From positions 1 to 64,000 of the forward strand of contig PKEY01000051.1 of the NCBI GenBank assembly GCA_002919265.1: 64,000 bases of DNA, written 5' to 3'. Shown here piece after piece: positions 47,587 to 56,000 of this stretch; position 1 is the first letter of the stretch, and every line of letters begins with the position of its first letter. A program made the position numbers and the translations under genes. Origin of the DNA: Hyphomicrobiaceae bacterium. GTDB lineage: Bacteria; Pseudomonadota; Alphaproteobacteria; Rhizobiales; Hyphomicrobiaceae. Under the pieces are notes generated by a model. That model did no database searches and was not told the origin of the DNA. It saw only the letters and a program-made list of their open reading frames with translations.

Positions 47587-48081
47587 TTATTCCGCTGCCT
47601 GCCGGAACTCGCCCGCGCCCATGGCCGCGGCGCCTGCAGCAATGGCTTTGACGATGTTGTGGTAGCCCGTGCAGCGGCAGATGTTGCCTTCGAGCTCTTC
47701 GCGGATGGTCGCCTCGTCGAGTTGCGTGCCCTTGCGGTTCACGATGTCGATCGCGGCCATGATCATGCCGGGCGTGCAGTAGCCGCACTGCAGGGCGTGA
47801 TACTCCCGGAAGGCTTCCTGCATCGGATGGAGCTGCCCGTCCTTCGCAAGCCCTTCGATCGTGAGGACTTCGGACCCGTCGCAGGAGACGGCAAGCGTGG
47901 TGCAGGACTTCACCGCGCGGCCGTCGACATGCACGACGCAAGCCCCGCACTGGCTCGTGTCGCAGCCGACGTGCGTGCCCGTCAAACGCAGATGCTCTCG
48001 CAGGAACTGGACGAGGAGAGTGCGCGGCTCAACCTCAGCCGTCACACTTTTGCCGTTCACGATCATCGTGACTTGGGTCAT
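47587..48081 (-). CDS. coxS: [2Fe-2S] subunit of the CoxSLM-type molybdenum hydroxylase
   Basis: A 164-residue two-cluster ferredoxin subunit. The plant-type cluster ligands lie in [13 protein letters not shown] with the fourth Cys in AVKSC (about residues 40-61). The helical domain holds the second cluster (QCGYCTPGM and NICRCTGY, about 98-138). It is the first gene of the coxS-coxL-coxM-coxG operon; the promoter must lie in the 376-bp gap upstream. Confidence 0.95.
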   Translation of the reverse strand: MTQVTMIVNGKSVTAEVEPRTLLVQFLREHLRLTGTHVGCDTSQCGACVVHVDGRAVKSCTTLAVSCDGSEVLTIEGLAKDGQLHPMQEAFREYHALQCGYCTPGMIMAAIDIVNRKGTQLDEATIREELEGNICRCTGYHNIVKAIAAGAAAMGAGEFRQAAE

Positions 48082-48292
48082 GCATTTCCTCCCACATGCC
48101 TCGCTGAGTCTCGATCAGCGAGACCAAAAGCTCGACGCAGCCGAAAAAACTCAAGCGCTATAGGCATGTCACACCGCAGCTGCTCAGCGTGACAGGCGCT
48201 GCTTGCCGACCACTAGGATTGTATCATGTTCTGGTGTTCCGCAAGCTTTACCGGCGGCAGATACCTAGACAACGCAAGGCTTTCCCAAAATG

Positions 48293-48319
48293 AAAAAACG
48301 CAGGCGTTAGGCCCGCGTT
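48293..48319 (-). terminator. Rho-independent terminator after the membrane/winged-helix gene
   Basis: AACGC-A-GGC (48297-48305), loop GTTAG, GCC-C-GCGTT (48311-48319). On the minus strand the hairpin runs into TTTTTT (complement of 48293-48298). It insulates the coxS promoter from transcription arriving from the gene ending at 48458. Confidence 0.75.
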
Positions 48320-48340
48320 GTGATGTCTCCAGAAATGCGA

Positions 48341-48363
48341 AGGGCCGCTACCGCGGCCCTTTT
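48341..48363 (+). terminator. Perfect hairpin with T-run on the plus strand
   Basis: AGGGCCGC (48341-48348), loop TACC, GCGGCCCT (48353-48360), followed by TTT on the plus strand. No plus-strand gene lies upstream, so this may stop antisense transcription, end an unrecognised short RNA, or act with the neighbouring minus-strand terminator. Confidence 0.6.
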
Positions 48364-48457
48364 CACTTGAGATTTGCCTCTACCCGGGAGCCGGGAGCGG
48401 GCACCGCTCCCGCGATGCTCCGCTCCACTTTGGCGCTCTGGGCTTGTGGCGCCAATC

Positions 48458-49681
48458 TCAAGCGGCCTGTGGTGCTAAGGCCGGCAATTTCTTATCCTCC
48501 CAACTTTCAGGAATTGTTCGCAACGCTATACCCATATATCGCGTCTTATTTCCGGCCTTTTGTCGTTCTATGCCCATTTCTTCGAGACAATCTCGGTAGA
48601 AGATGGGTTGTGCCAGCGGCTCCTTACCGAGTTGTGCGCACCAATCGAGGTAGTCCTCGTACAGTTCAGGTGGCGTAACGCTTGAGTTTGGTTTCCTGAC
48701 AACCCTCTCCTTGAAATACCGCTGCACATCCGACTCTGGCGGCATGAGCTTCGTAACAGTCTTGTTGTCGTTGGCACTGACCTGAGCCGTGTTGACGACC
48801 TCCACGCTTGCAACCGGCACGGCCAGCTCGGTGGGCTCGTTTTGGGTGCGAGCGACCGTCGCGATGGCCGGCGCTTTCGGAGCGTACCGATCATCAATGC
48901 GCCACTGGCTGAACGCGATATACATGCCGAAGCCGGAGCCAACCTCGAGCAGCAGAGCGATGAAGATGGTCAGTGCGGTCTGCATGTCCTCCACGGTGGT
49001 GGACGGCATGAAGATGCCAGCCAACTTCGTGAGAACAGCAGCCTGCGGATCAGCCTCGGCCATCACACTGCCAGAGTCGATCTTGGCGAGCTCGGCCTGA
49101 ATTTCGGCGATGCGCGCCTCAAGCTTCTGGGCTTGCTCGGCGGAAGCCAACTCAGCAACGAGACCGTTGTACTGACCGCAGAACGTCCGGCCTTTCGGCC
49201 CGGTGACCTTCGTGCAGCCTTCGGTCCACTGCCACTCGCGACTGTTCTTCAAAGTATCGATTTCACTCTGAACCGCGGCCGCGGGACGATGCTGCGGCAC
49301 CCAGCTCAGCTGCTCCTTGGCGCGCTCCAAGTCGGCACGCAGGTCCTTGTAGGACTGCGCCTCGACAGCGCGCTGACCAGCGGTATCCATCCTGTTCAGC
49401 GCCGCATGGCCAAGAGCAGAGGTAAGGGAGTAGGCGGTGACGACCACCCACACCATGGCGGAAGCGGCCGCTTGCGACCACATCCTGTTTCTGACTGCGG
49501 CGAAGAAGAAGAACGGCACAAGCGCCTTAAGGCAGTCCGCCGCCGCGCTCGCCGCTCCATAGATCAGGCCATCGAACTCGGTCTTGCCGAGCGAGTAGCC
49601 AAATCTCCAGTTCATAGCAGCCGACACGGCGAGTAGTACGCCGGCCGCTAGAACGCCTATCACGCCCAGAGCATGTCTCAT
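48458..49681 (-). CDS. Four-helix membrane protein with coiled coil and primase-type winged helix
   Basis: A 407-residue protein of unknown function. Three N-terminal membrane helices (about 3-25, 33-60, 66-92) are followed by a coiled-coil region (about 97-215, two cysteines near 170 and 180) and a fourth helix (about 230-255). The C-terminal part (about 325-395) contains LYEDYLDWCAQLGKEPL and GIERQKAGNKTRYMGIAL, a pattern I recognise from the winged-helix end of phage P4/D5-type primases. No primase or helicase domain is present. AGAGGG lies eight bases before ATG 49681. The composition and isolation suggest an accessory gene. Confidence 0.7.
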   Translation of the reverse strand: MRHALGVIGVLAAGVLLAVSAAMNWRFGYSLGKTEFDGLIYGAASAAADCLKALVPFFFFAAVRNRMWSQAAASAMVWVVVTAYSLTSALGHAALNRMDTAGQRAVEAQSYKDLRADLERAKEQLSWVPQHRPAAAVQSEIDTLKNSREWQWTEGCTKVTGPKGRTFCGQYNGLVAELASAEQAQKLEARIAEIQAELAKIDSGSVMAEADPQAAVLTKLAGIFMPSTTVEDMQTALTIFIALLLEVGSGFGMYIAFSQWRIDDRYAPKAPAIATVARTQNEPTELAVPVASVEVVNTAQVSANDNKTVTKLMPPESDVQRYFKERVVRKPNSSVTPPELYEDYLDWCAQLGKEPLAQPIFYRDCLEEMGIERQKAGNKTRYMGIALRTIPESWEDKKLPALAPQAA

Positions 49682-50347
49682 TGCATTGCCCTCTTCGAAG
49701 TCGTCTGGAGCCCCGTACGCGCACCTCAGGGCGTGGCTCCGCTGCTGTGAGGAGTGCTTGCGACCCAGTTCAGCGTTCAAAAGCCGGAGCCGCTAACCGG
49801 CACATGAGAACGACCCCGCTATCTCGCCGTTGAGCACTGACTCCTGAGCAGGGAGTCCCGGCAAGGCCTGGATCGCACGCATGGAACGTTCTGGAACGCG
49901 GATGCCGCCGAGTTTTCAACAGTCGATCATCGCCGCTCAATTCTCGACTGTGCATATCTCGAAGCGGCAGAAGCAAAACGAGCGACGCAATACGGACAGA
50001 ATCCCCCTCGCGCGGAAACCTAAGCGATTCGAAAGGGTTTGTTAAACTTTCCGCGGCCGCTTTCTCATTCGGCGTGCCAGTTCCTTGCGGAAGCGTGGTG
50101 ATCTCTACCCAGACGTTATCCCCAACGGTCTTCGGAAGTTATCCACTTTCGCTGCGAGCAGCATGCACGAGATATCCACAGGTGGTGCCAGATGATGGCG
50201 CGCGTGATCGTCATCGGTCCCCAGAGAGGCTGCTCGGGCGCGGCAATTGGGGCGTGCGGTCAAAACGACGTGAGAAGCGTGGAACCAAGACGATCAACGC
50301 TTGGTTTTCCGTCGTCCGCAACCTAACTAATCGAGCACGTCCGGAGC
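49682..50347. other. 666-bp non-coding region with DnaA-box-like sites
   Basis: No convincing gene is visible here. It carries the divergent promoters of the flanking genes, a short hairpin GACTCC...GGAGTC (49839-49857) and three near-consensus DnaA boxes (50116-50180). An AT-richer patch (GGGTTTGTTAAACTTTCC) lies near 50035-50052. Confidence 0.5.
50116..50180 (+). promoter_or_regulatory. Cluster of three near-consensus DnaA boxes
   Basis: TTATCCCCA (50116-50124), TTATCCACT (50139-50147) and ATATCCACA (50172-50180) each differ from TTATCCACA by one base and share one orientation. Three within 65 bp of GC-rich DNA is unusual. The common oriC neighbours are absent, so a DnaA-regulated promoter or a minor or relic origin is as likely as oriC. 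Confidence 0.4.
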
Positions 50348-51166
50348 ATGTCGAACGGTTTCAGCTGGGCCCCGAAGAAGGTCCAGTTGCGAGTCAAGGT
50401 CGCGTTGAGGGTCGCTGTGGTTCGTCTGTGGGTGGGGTTGATCTTCCTGCTTTCCGGTGCCGCGTTCGCCTACGTTAACCTGCAGCCTCCGACACGACCC
50501 ACGAATATCGAGACGGCGCTTCTCGCTGGTCACGAGAAATCTTCGACGCGTCGGACTGTATCTGCCTCAAGGACAGCGGATGGGCGCTTGGACGGCAGCG
50601 CCATTGTCGTCAGCAGCCTGGGCGGCCAGACGTTAAACGACGGAGATCGGGTCGTCGATCGATTGAGCGGTCCCGACCTTGTTCGTGCCGTACAGGAAGA
50701 ATTGCGGCGGGTCGGCTGCTACAGCGGAGCCATCGATGGCCGGTGGGGACCCAGGTCGCGCGCGGCCATTAGCAGCTTCCTCGAGCGTGCCAACGCGATG
50801 CTTCCGGCAGAAAAGCCGGATTATGCCCATCTGCGTTTGTTGCGGACCTTCGAGGGACGAGCCTGCGGGACGTGTCCTGTTGGCCAAACGTACAGAAACG
50901 GCCGCTGCATCCCGAGCGATATGTTGGCCTACCAGCCTTTGACCGGCGAGAGCGAGGACTTCCGGCCGAGGCCCGCGCCCTTGCCTGGCCGTATGTCGGT
51001 TGGCGCGCATGTCGGTGGAAGCGAAAGCGAGCCCCGCGTGCGGACTTATAGACGAAGTGAGAGTCGACGTGTCGTCGAGCGTTCGTCGGGCGGCTCGCGT
51101 TCGTCCGGTTCGTCCGGCCGGAGACACTGGACCGAGACGATCTTCGACAATATCGCCAATCGATAG
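50348..51166 (+). CDS. Membrane-anchored peptidoglycan-binding-domain protein
   Basis: A 272-residue protein with one N-terminal membrane helix (about 27-45) after a basic stretch, so the bulk should be periplasmic. A PG_binding_1-like module lies at about residues 108-150 (VQEELRRVGCYSGAIDGRWGPRSRAAISSFL). A cysteine-containing segment GRACGTCPVGQTYRNGRC follows. The Ser/Arg-rich C-terminus is probably disordered. A wall-binding or envelope-sensing role is inferred. The ATG has only GGAG two bases upstream, so the start is not secure. Confidence 0.75.
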   Translation: MSNGFSWAPKKVQLRVKVALRVAVVRLWVGLIFLLSGAAFAYVNLQPPTRPTNIETALLAGHEKSSTRRTVSASRTADGRLDGSAIVVSSLGGQTLNDGDRVVDRLSGPDLVRAVQEELRRVGCYSGAIDGRWGPRSRAAISSFLERANAMLPAEKPDYAHLRLLRTFEGRACGTCPVGQTYRNGRCIPSDMLAYQPLTGESEDFRPRPAPLPGRMSVGAHVGGSESEPRVRTYRRSESRRVVERSSGGSRSSGSSGRRHWTETIFDNIANR

Positions 51167-51187
51167 AGCCGCACGGCTGGGCGGAAG

Positions 51188-52495
51188 TTAGAGAGGGCGC
51201 CCGATGCTGCTGTAGTTGAAGCCGGCAGCGATGGCATCGCGCGGCTGGTAGATGTTTCTGAGGTCAACCAGCACATCCCCCCGCATGACGCGTTTTGCAG
51301 CCTTCAAATTGAGTGCGCGGAACTCGTTCCACTCCGTCATAACCACGAGAATGTCGGCGCCGGTTGCGGCTTCCAGTGAGCTGCCGCACCAGATGACGCC
51401 CGGCAAAAGCTCTTCGCCGTACTTGCGTCCCTGCGGGTCATAGACCCGAACGGTCGCGCCCCGTTCTTGCAGCATCGGAATGACCACAAGGCTGGGGGCC
51501 TCCCGCATGTCGTCCGTATTCGGCTTGAACGTGACGCCGAGGACAGCGACCGTCTTGTTGCGAACAGAGCCGCCGGCCGCGCGCTCGATGCGGCTCGCCA
51601 TCGAGATTTTGCGCTCATCGTTGATCCGCTGCACCTGCTCGACGAGCGACAGTGGCGAGCGCGCCTCGCGGGCGGTGCGGATGAGGGCGGATACGTCCTT
51701 CGGGAAGCATGAGCCGCCGTAACCCGGGCCAGGGTGGAGGAACTTCTCGCCGATGCGCTGGTCCTTGCCGATGGCGCTGGCAACCTCCTGGACGTTGGCG
51801 CCCACTTCCTCGCAAAGGTCGGCGATCTCGTTGATGAAGCTGATCTTCATCGCGAGGAAGGCGTTAGCTGCGTACTTTGCAAGTTCCGCCGACTCCGGGC
51901 TCACAAACATGATCGGCGCGTTGCGCAGCGCGAGAGGCTTGTAGACCCGCTCCATAATCTCCCGCGCGCGGGGATCATCGCAGCCGACGAGCACGCGATC
52001 AGGGTGCGTAAAGTCGTGGATCGCCGAGCCTTCGCGCAAGAACTCCGGATTTGAACAGACGGCAAAATCGGCGTCGGGCCGCAGCTCTCTCAGCCGGCGC
52101 GCAATCTCCCGGCTGGTGCCAACGGGGACGGTCGACTTGGTGGTGATGACGGTAAACCGCGTGAGATGAGGGGCAAGTTCGGCGACCGCCGCATATACGT
52201 AGGACAGGTCGGCGTGGCCATCGCCCCGTCTCATCGGCGTACCAACGGCTAGAAAGATCAGATCGGCTGATTGAATGGCCGGTCCAAGATCACACGAGAA
52301 GGTCAGGCGCTTGGCCGCCAGATTGCGCTCGAGCAGATCATCGAGGCCGGGCTCATAAATGGGAACTTCGCCGCGCTGGAGCTTCTCGATCCTCGCGCGG
52401 TCCTTGTCTATGCACGTGACGGTCCAGCCGAACTCGGAAAAACAGGCGGCGGAAACAAGGCCCACGTAACCGGCGCCGATCATGCAAATGTTCAA
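51188..52495 (-). CDS. ugd: UDP-glucose 6-dehydrogenase
   Basis: A 435-residue NAD-dependent enzyme that oxidises UDP-glucose to UDP-glucuronate for polysaccharides. The Rossmann start MNICMIGAGYVGLVSAACF, the Lys-containing hinge and the catalytic Cys in PGPGYGGSCFPKDV (about residues 253-266) are intact, as is the C-terminal UDP-binding domain. It is divergent from kdgK across 186 bp. Confidence 0.95.
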   Translation of the reverse strand: MNICMIGAGYVGLVSAACFSEFGWTVTCIDKDRARIEKLQRGEVPIYEPGLDDLLERNLAAKRLTFSCDLGPAIQSADLIFLAVGTPMRRGDGHADLSYVYAAVAELAPHLTRFTVITTKSTVPVGTSREIARRLRELRPDADFAVCSNPEFLREGSAIHDFTHPDRVLVGCDDPRAREIMERVYKPLALRNAPIMFVSPESAELAKYAANAFLAMKISFINEIADLCEEVGANVQEVASAIGKDQRIGEKFLHPGPGYGGSCFPKDVSALIRTAREARSPLSLVEQVQRINDERKISMASRIERAAGGSVRNKTVAVLGVTFKPNTDDMREAPSLVVIPMLQERGATVRVYDPQGRKYGEELLPGVIWCGSSLEAATGADILVVMTEWNEFRALNLKAAKRVMRGDVLVDLRNIYQPRDAIAAGFNYSSIGRPL

Positions 52496-52560
52496 GGCTG
52501 TCCCTCGCGAGCGGGTGGTTGGACCGTAGCTTCAACGGAAGCGTGGTCTGCCGGGCTAGA

Positions 52561-52570
52561 AGAAATTTCT
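52561..52570. promoter_or_regulatory. Palindrome in the ugd-kdgK intergenic region
   Basis: AGAAATTTCT is a perfect 10-bp palindrome between the divergent ugd and kdgK genes, about 110 bp ahead of kdgK. It could be a regulator site, but one short palindrome may also be chance. Confidence 0.25.
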
Positions 52571-52681
52571 GGCGGCTTCAAGTTGGTCTTTCGCGATTTG
52601 TTGAAATCGGGCAAACACGAAACTGAACGTCCACTCTAACGGCGCAGGCAGTCCGCCGGGCATAAGGCACGAAGGCATCGG

Positions 52682-53626
52682 ATGACCCTTTCCTGGAAAG
52701 ATGGCCGCGTAGTTTCGGTTGGCGAGTGCATGGTGGAGCTGGCTCGGGAGCCTGACGGCCGATTTGGCCTCAAGTACGGTGGGGACACCTTCAATACGGC
52801 CGCCTACCTTGCGCGAGCGGGAATGCAAGTTGCTTATGCCACGGCACTCGGAGATGATCCCTACAGTGCTGGCATCCGGAACCTGGCGGTGGAGGAGGGC
52901 GTCGGCACCGATCTTGTCCTCACGGTTCCCGGCCGTCTTCCCGGGCTTTATCTCATCGAGACATCGCCGGAAGGAGAGCGGACCTTTTATTACTGGCGCG
53001 ACCGGGCGCCCGCGCGAGAGCTGTTCGAGCTGCCGGATGCGGGCCGCGTTGTCGACGCCCTGAAGCAGGCCGCGTTGATCTACTTCTCGGGCATTACGTT
53101 ATCGCTCTACAGCGCCGGCGGATTGGATCTGTTTGAAGCCGCGCTCAAGGCCGCCAAGCAATCGGGCGCCCTTGTCGCCATGGACAGCAACTACCGCCCG
53201 CGCGGTTGGGGCGGGGACACGGCCAGGGCACAGCGCTCCTTCGAGCGCTTTTGGCGTATTGCGGATATCGCGCTGCCGACTTTTGACGACGAGCAGGCGT
53301 TGTGGGGCGATGCCGACGTTCAAGCGACGGTCCGTCGTTTGCAGGCTCTCGGCGTGACGGAGATCGTGATCAAGCTCGGAGAGCAGGGCGCGTACGTCAC
53401 CGAAAACGGATCCGGGCGAATTGTGCCAGCCGAGAGCGGCGTGAAGCCGGTCGACACGACCGCGGCGGGCGATTCATTCAACGCCGGATATTTGGTGGCA
53501 CGGCGGTCTGGCGCCGGGCTAGCGGACGCAGCCCGGCTCGGAAACAGGCTCGCGGCTGTCGTCATTCAGCATCGCGGCGCCATCGTGCCGAAAGCAGCCA
53601 CGGCGCCGGTGTTGGGAGCGACGTGA
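52682..53626 (+). CDS. kdgK: 2-keto-3-deoxygluconate kinase (PfkB family)
   Basis: A 314-residue ribokinase-fold sugar kinase. YGGDTFNTAAYLARAG (about 32-47) is the PfkB signature 1 region, and DTTAAGDSFNAGYL (about 259-272) carries the catalytic Asp and anion hole. KDG kinase is favoured because the next gene, convergent and six bases away, encodes KDPG aldolase, so the two steps connect. GAAGG precedes the ATG. Confidence 0.88.
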   Translation: MTLSWKDGRVVSVGECMVELAREPDGRFGLKYGGDTFNTAAYLARAGMQVAYATALGDDPYSAGIRNLAVEEGVGTDLVLTVPGRLPGLYLIETSPEGERTFYYWRDRAPARELFELPDAGRVVDALKQAALIYFSGITLSLYSAGGLDLFEAALKAAKQSGALVAMDSNYRPRGWGGDTARAQRSFERFWRIADIALPTFDDEQALWGDADVQATVRRLQALGVTEIVIKLGEQGAYVTENGSGRIVPAESGVKPVDTTAAGDSFNAGYLVARRSGAGLADAARLGNRLAAVVIQHRGAIVPKAATAPVLGAT

Positions 53627-53632
53627 TCTTAG

Positions 53633-54274
53633 TCAAAACCGCAGGGCCGCGGCTTCGCGCGCGAGTTGGGTGATCCTGTCCCAGTCCCCCGCCTTGATGG
53701 CGTTGGCCGGTGCCACCCACGAGCCGCCGACCGACACGACATTGGGCAGCTCTAGATATTTCCGTGCCTTTTCGAGATCGATTCCGCCCGTCGGACAGAA
53801 CTTGATGTCGGATAGCGGCGCAGCCAGGGCTTTCAGCGTGGCCACGCCACCATGCGGTTCCGCCGGAAAAAACTTGAGCACGTGATAGCCGAGATCGACG
53901 AGCGCCATGGCCTCCGAAGGCGTTGCGGCGCCAGGCAGAAACGGCACCGACCATCCGTCGGCTGTTTGCACGAGCCGCGGCGTCATTCCCGGCGAAACCA
54001 AGAAGCGCGCGCCCGCAGCAATGGCGCTGTGACCCTGATCGGGCGTGCGCACTGTGCCAGCCCCTACCAGGACTCCACGGACTTCTTGCGAGATACGGCG
54101 GAGGGCTTCGAGACTGGCCTCTGTCCGCAGCGTCACCTCCAGGATGCGCAGTCCGCCGGCCACAAGGGCCTTCGCCAGCGGAACCGCGCTTTCGACGGAG
54201 TCGATGGTGAGCACCGGAACGACAGGAACGGTGCGAAGCTCTTCGGCCAGTCGCGGGTTAAGCTTGTGCTGCAT
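53633..54274 (-). CDS. eda: 2-dehydro-3-deoxyphosphogluconate aldolase
   Basis: A 213-residue class I aldolase that cleaves KDPG to pyruvate and glyceraldehyde 3-phosphate, the last step of the Entner-Doudoroff route. The catalytic Glu (ILEVTLRT), Arg and Schiff-base Lys (HVLKFFPAE) and the phosphate loop CPTGGI are intact. ATG 54274 is used because AAGG lies nine bases upstream; the open frame extends 26 codons further. It follows cutA by 40 bp. Confidence 0.94.
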   Translation of the reverse strand: MQHKLNPRLAEELRTVPVVPVLTIDSVESAVPLAKALVAGGLRILEVTLRTEASLEALRRISQEVRGVLVGAGTVRTPDQGHSAIAAGARFLVSPGMTPRLVQTADGWSVPFLPGAATPSEAMALVDLGYHVLKFFPAEPHGGVATLKALAAPLSDIKFCPTGGIDLEKARKYLELPNVVSVGGSWVAPANAIKAGDWDRITQLAREAAALRF

Positions 54275-54314
54275 GCTTACTGCCTTCGCGAAAAATGGGA
54301 CGCTGCCGATTTCG

Positions 54315-54659
54315 TCAGCTATTCGTGGCCGGCTGTCGGGTTTGTTCTGCAATCCATTTCAGGAATTCCGGCGAGCCGGACACAACGGGCAGCGTCAGAA
54401 ACGCCGGGTTCGTATACGGATGTTGCCGCTTCGCCTCCGCGATGGCCGCATCCGCGATGGCCGCGCGGGTCTTGATGATCATTACCACCTCGCTGTCCCG
54501 CTGGCGTTTACCTTCCCAGATGTAAATCGAGGTCATGCCCGGCCAGATATTGACACAGGCAGCCAAGCCCTGATCTACGAGCCGCGTCCCGACCTCCTCG
54601 GCGGATTCAAAGGTCGGGAATGTCGCGTAGATGAGAACGGCCTTGTCGTTTTCCTGCAC
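54315..54659 (-). CDS. cutA: Divalent cation tolerance protein CutA
   Basis: A 114-residue trimeric CutA1 protein. The family segments [42 protein letters not shown] and [10 protein letters not shown] are intact. I chose GTG 54659 because AGGAGG lies nine bases upstream and the length then matches the family; the ATG at 54686 would add nine residues. The physiological role is unclear in general, despite links to copper tolerance. Confidence 0.92.
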   Translation of the reverse strand: MQENDKAVLIYATFPTFESAEEVGTRLVDQGLAACVNIWPGMTSIYIWEGKRQRDSEVVMIIKTRAAIADAAIAEAKRQHPYTNPAFLTLPVVSGSPEFLKWIAEQTRQPATNS

Positions 54660-54716
54660 TTGAGCGAGCCTCCTCGAGCCGGCCATCCGCCGGCTTACCT
54701 AACGACCTCGATCAGC

Positions 54717-55499
54717 ATGCCAAAGTCGAAAACGAAATTCGAGAAGATCGCTTTCGTTGCAAGCGACAACCCGGAAGCACAGCAGGCTTTGGCGCGGCTG
54801 ACGGAGCTATACGGCAACGTGCCCCCGGAAACGGCGGACGCGATCGTAGCGCTGGGCGGCGACGGGCTGATGCTGCAGACGCTGCACAGGTTCATGAACG
54901 ACCGCATTCCCATCTACGGAATGAACCGTGGTTCGGTTGGGTTCCTCATGAACGAGTACCGGGAGGACGGTCTCATCGAGCGGTTGGAGGGAGCCGAGAT
55001 CACCTGCATACACCCCCTCAAGATGCGGGCGCGCGACATCCAAGGCGTGGTCCACGAGGAGCTGGCGATCAACGAGGTCTCGCTCTTCCGGCAGACCTAC
55101 CAGGCAGCCAAGCTCCGCATCCTCATCGACGGCAAGGTGCGGATGGAGGAGCTCATCTGCGATGGCGTGCTTGTGGCCACGCCGGCGGGCTCGACGGCCT
55201 ACAATCTTTCCGCCCACGGCCCGATCCTGCCCATCAATGCCCCGCTCCTCGCACTGACGCCCATCAGCCCGTTTCGCCCCAGGCGCTGGCGCGGCGCGCT
55301 GCTCCCCAATGTGGCCAAGATCCGGATCGACGTGCTGGAGCCGGACAAGCGCCCCGTGAGCGCGGTCGCCGACCACTTCGAGACACGCTCTGTCGTCAGC
55401 GTCGAGGTCGAGGAGGAGCGCTCCATCGATCTCTTCATGATGTTCGACCCTGGCCACAATCTCGACGAGCGTATCCTGTCAGAACAGTTCGGCTACTGA
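54717..55499 (+). CDS. nadK: NAD kinase
   Basis: A 260-residue ATP-dependent NAD kinase that makes NADP. The GGDG motif ([14 protein letters not shown], about residues 41-55), [12 protein letters not shown] and the ATP/NAD loop [16 protein letters not shown] (about 154-169) are present. ATG 54717 gives the family start [10 protein letters not shown]; no clear Shine-Dalgarno is seen. The gene is divergent from cutA across 57 bp. Confidence 0.95.
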   Translation: MPKSKTKFEKIAFVASDNPEAQQALARLTELYGNVPPETADAIVALGGDGLMLQTLHRFMNDRIPIYGMNRGSVGFLMNEYREDGLIERLEGAEITCIHPLKMRARDIQGVVHEELAINEVSLFRQTYQAAKLRILIDGKVRMEELICDGVLVATPAGSTAYNLSAHGPILPINAPLLALTPISPFRPRRWRGALLPNVAKIRIDVLEPDKRPVSAVADHFETRSVVSVEVEEERSIDLFMMFDPGHNLDERILSEQFGY

Positions 55500-55538
55500 A
55501 TCCCTAGTCCAATCACGTCGGTGCAAGGAGGAAAGACC

Positions 55539-55997
55539 GTGCGGGGCCTGTACTACGAGGAGTTCGAGGTCGGCCACGTGTTCGAGCATGCCGTCGGGCG
55601 GACCGTGACCGAGATGGACAACATGCTTTTCTCGTGTCTCACCCTCAACCCGCAGCCTCTCCATATCGATCACGCTTTCGCGGCGCAGACGGAGTGGGGG
55701 AAGCCGCTGGTGAATAGCCTGTTCACGCTGGGCCTGATGATCGGAATTTCCGTATCCGACACGACGCTGGGCACGACGATCGCCAACCTCGGCATGACGG
55801 ACGTAAAGTTCGGAAAGCCGGTGTTCCATGGCGACACGATCAGGGTGAAGACCGAGGTCGTGTCCAAGCGCGAGAGCCGTTCCCGGCCGGATGCCGGTAT
55901 CGTCGAATTCCACCACCGCGCCTATAACCAGCATGGGGAACTGGTGGCCGAGTGCCGCCGTCAGGCTTTCATGCGCAAAAAACCGAAGGACAACTGA
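55539..55997 (+). CDS. MaoC family (hotdog) dehydratase
   Basis: A 152-residue hotdog-fold hydratase. The segment [26 protein letters not shown] (about 34-59) includes the catalytic Asp/His of MaoC hydratases. GTG 55539 is chosen because AGGAGGAAAGACC directly precedes it. It is coupled (three bases) to a CitE-like gene. A hydratase plus CitE-type lyase resembles itaconyl-CoA hydratase with citramalyl-CoA lyase, but the CoA transferase of that pathway is absent here. Confidence 0.88.
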   Translation: MRGLYYEEFEVGHVFEHAVGRTVTEMDNMLFSCLTLNPQPLHIDHAFAAQTEWGKPLVNSLFTLGLMIGISVSDTTLGTTIANLGMTDVKFGKPVFHGDTIRVKTEVVSKRESRSRPDAGIVEFHHRAYNQHGELVAECRRQAFMRKKPKDN

Positions 55998-56000
55998 CAC

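Larger units (their letters stand above)
48082..48457. other. Intergenic region with coxS promoter and two hairpins
   Basis: This 376-bp stretch should contain the coxSLMG promoter on the minus strand and the end of the minus-strand membrane-protein gene. I see no convincing protein gene. The recognisable elements are two hairpins, listed separately. Confidence 0.5.

Noticed and set aside
46882..48192. 436-codon plus-strand open frame opposite coxL and coxS
   Set aside because: Antisense to genes with intact cofactor motifs; no recognisable protein features of its own.
49884..49897. GAAC-GTTCTG-GAAC, resembling an alphaproteobacterial LexA (SOS) box
   Set aside because: The spacing is six bases; the LexA box requires seven (GAAC-N7-GAAC). 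Neither neighbour is a repair gene.
50116..50180. Chromosomal oriC
   Set aside because: Three imperfect DnaA boxes alone are not enough, and none of the usual alphaproteobacterial oriC neighbours is present. Kept only as a DnaA-box cluster.
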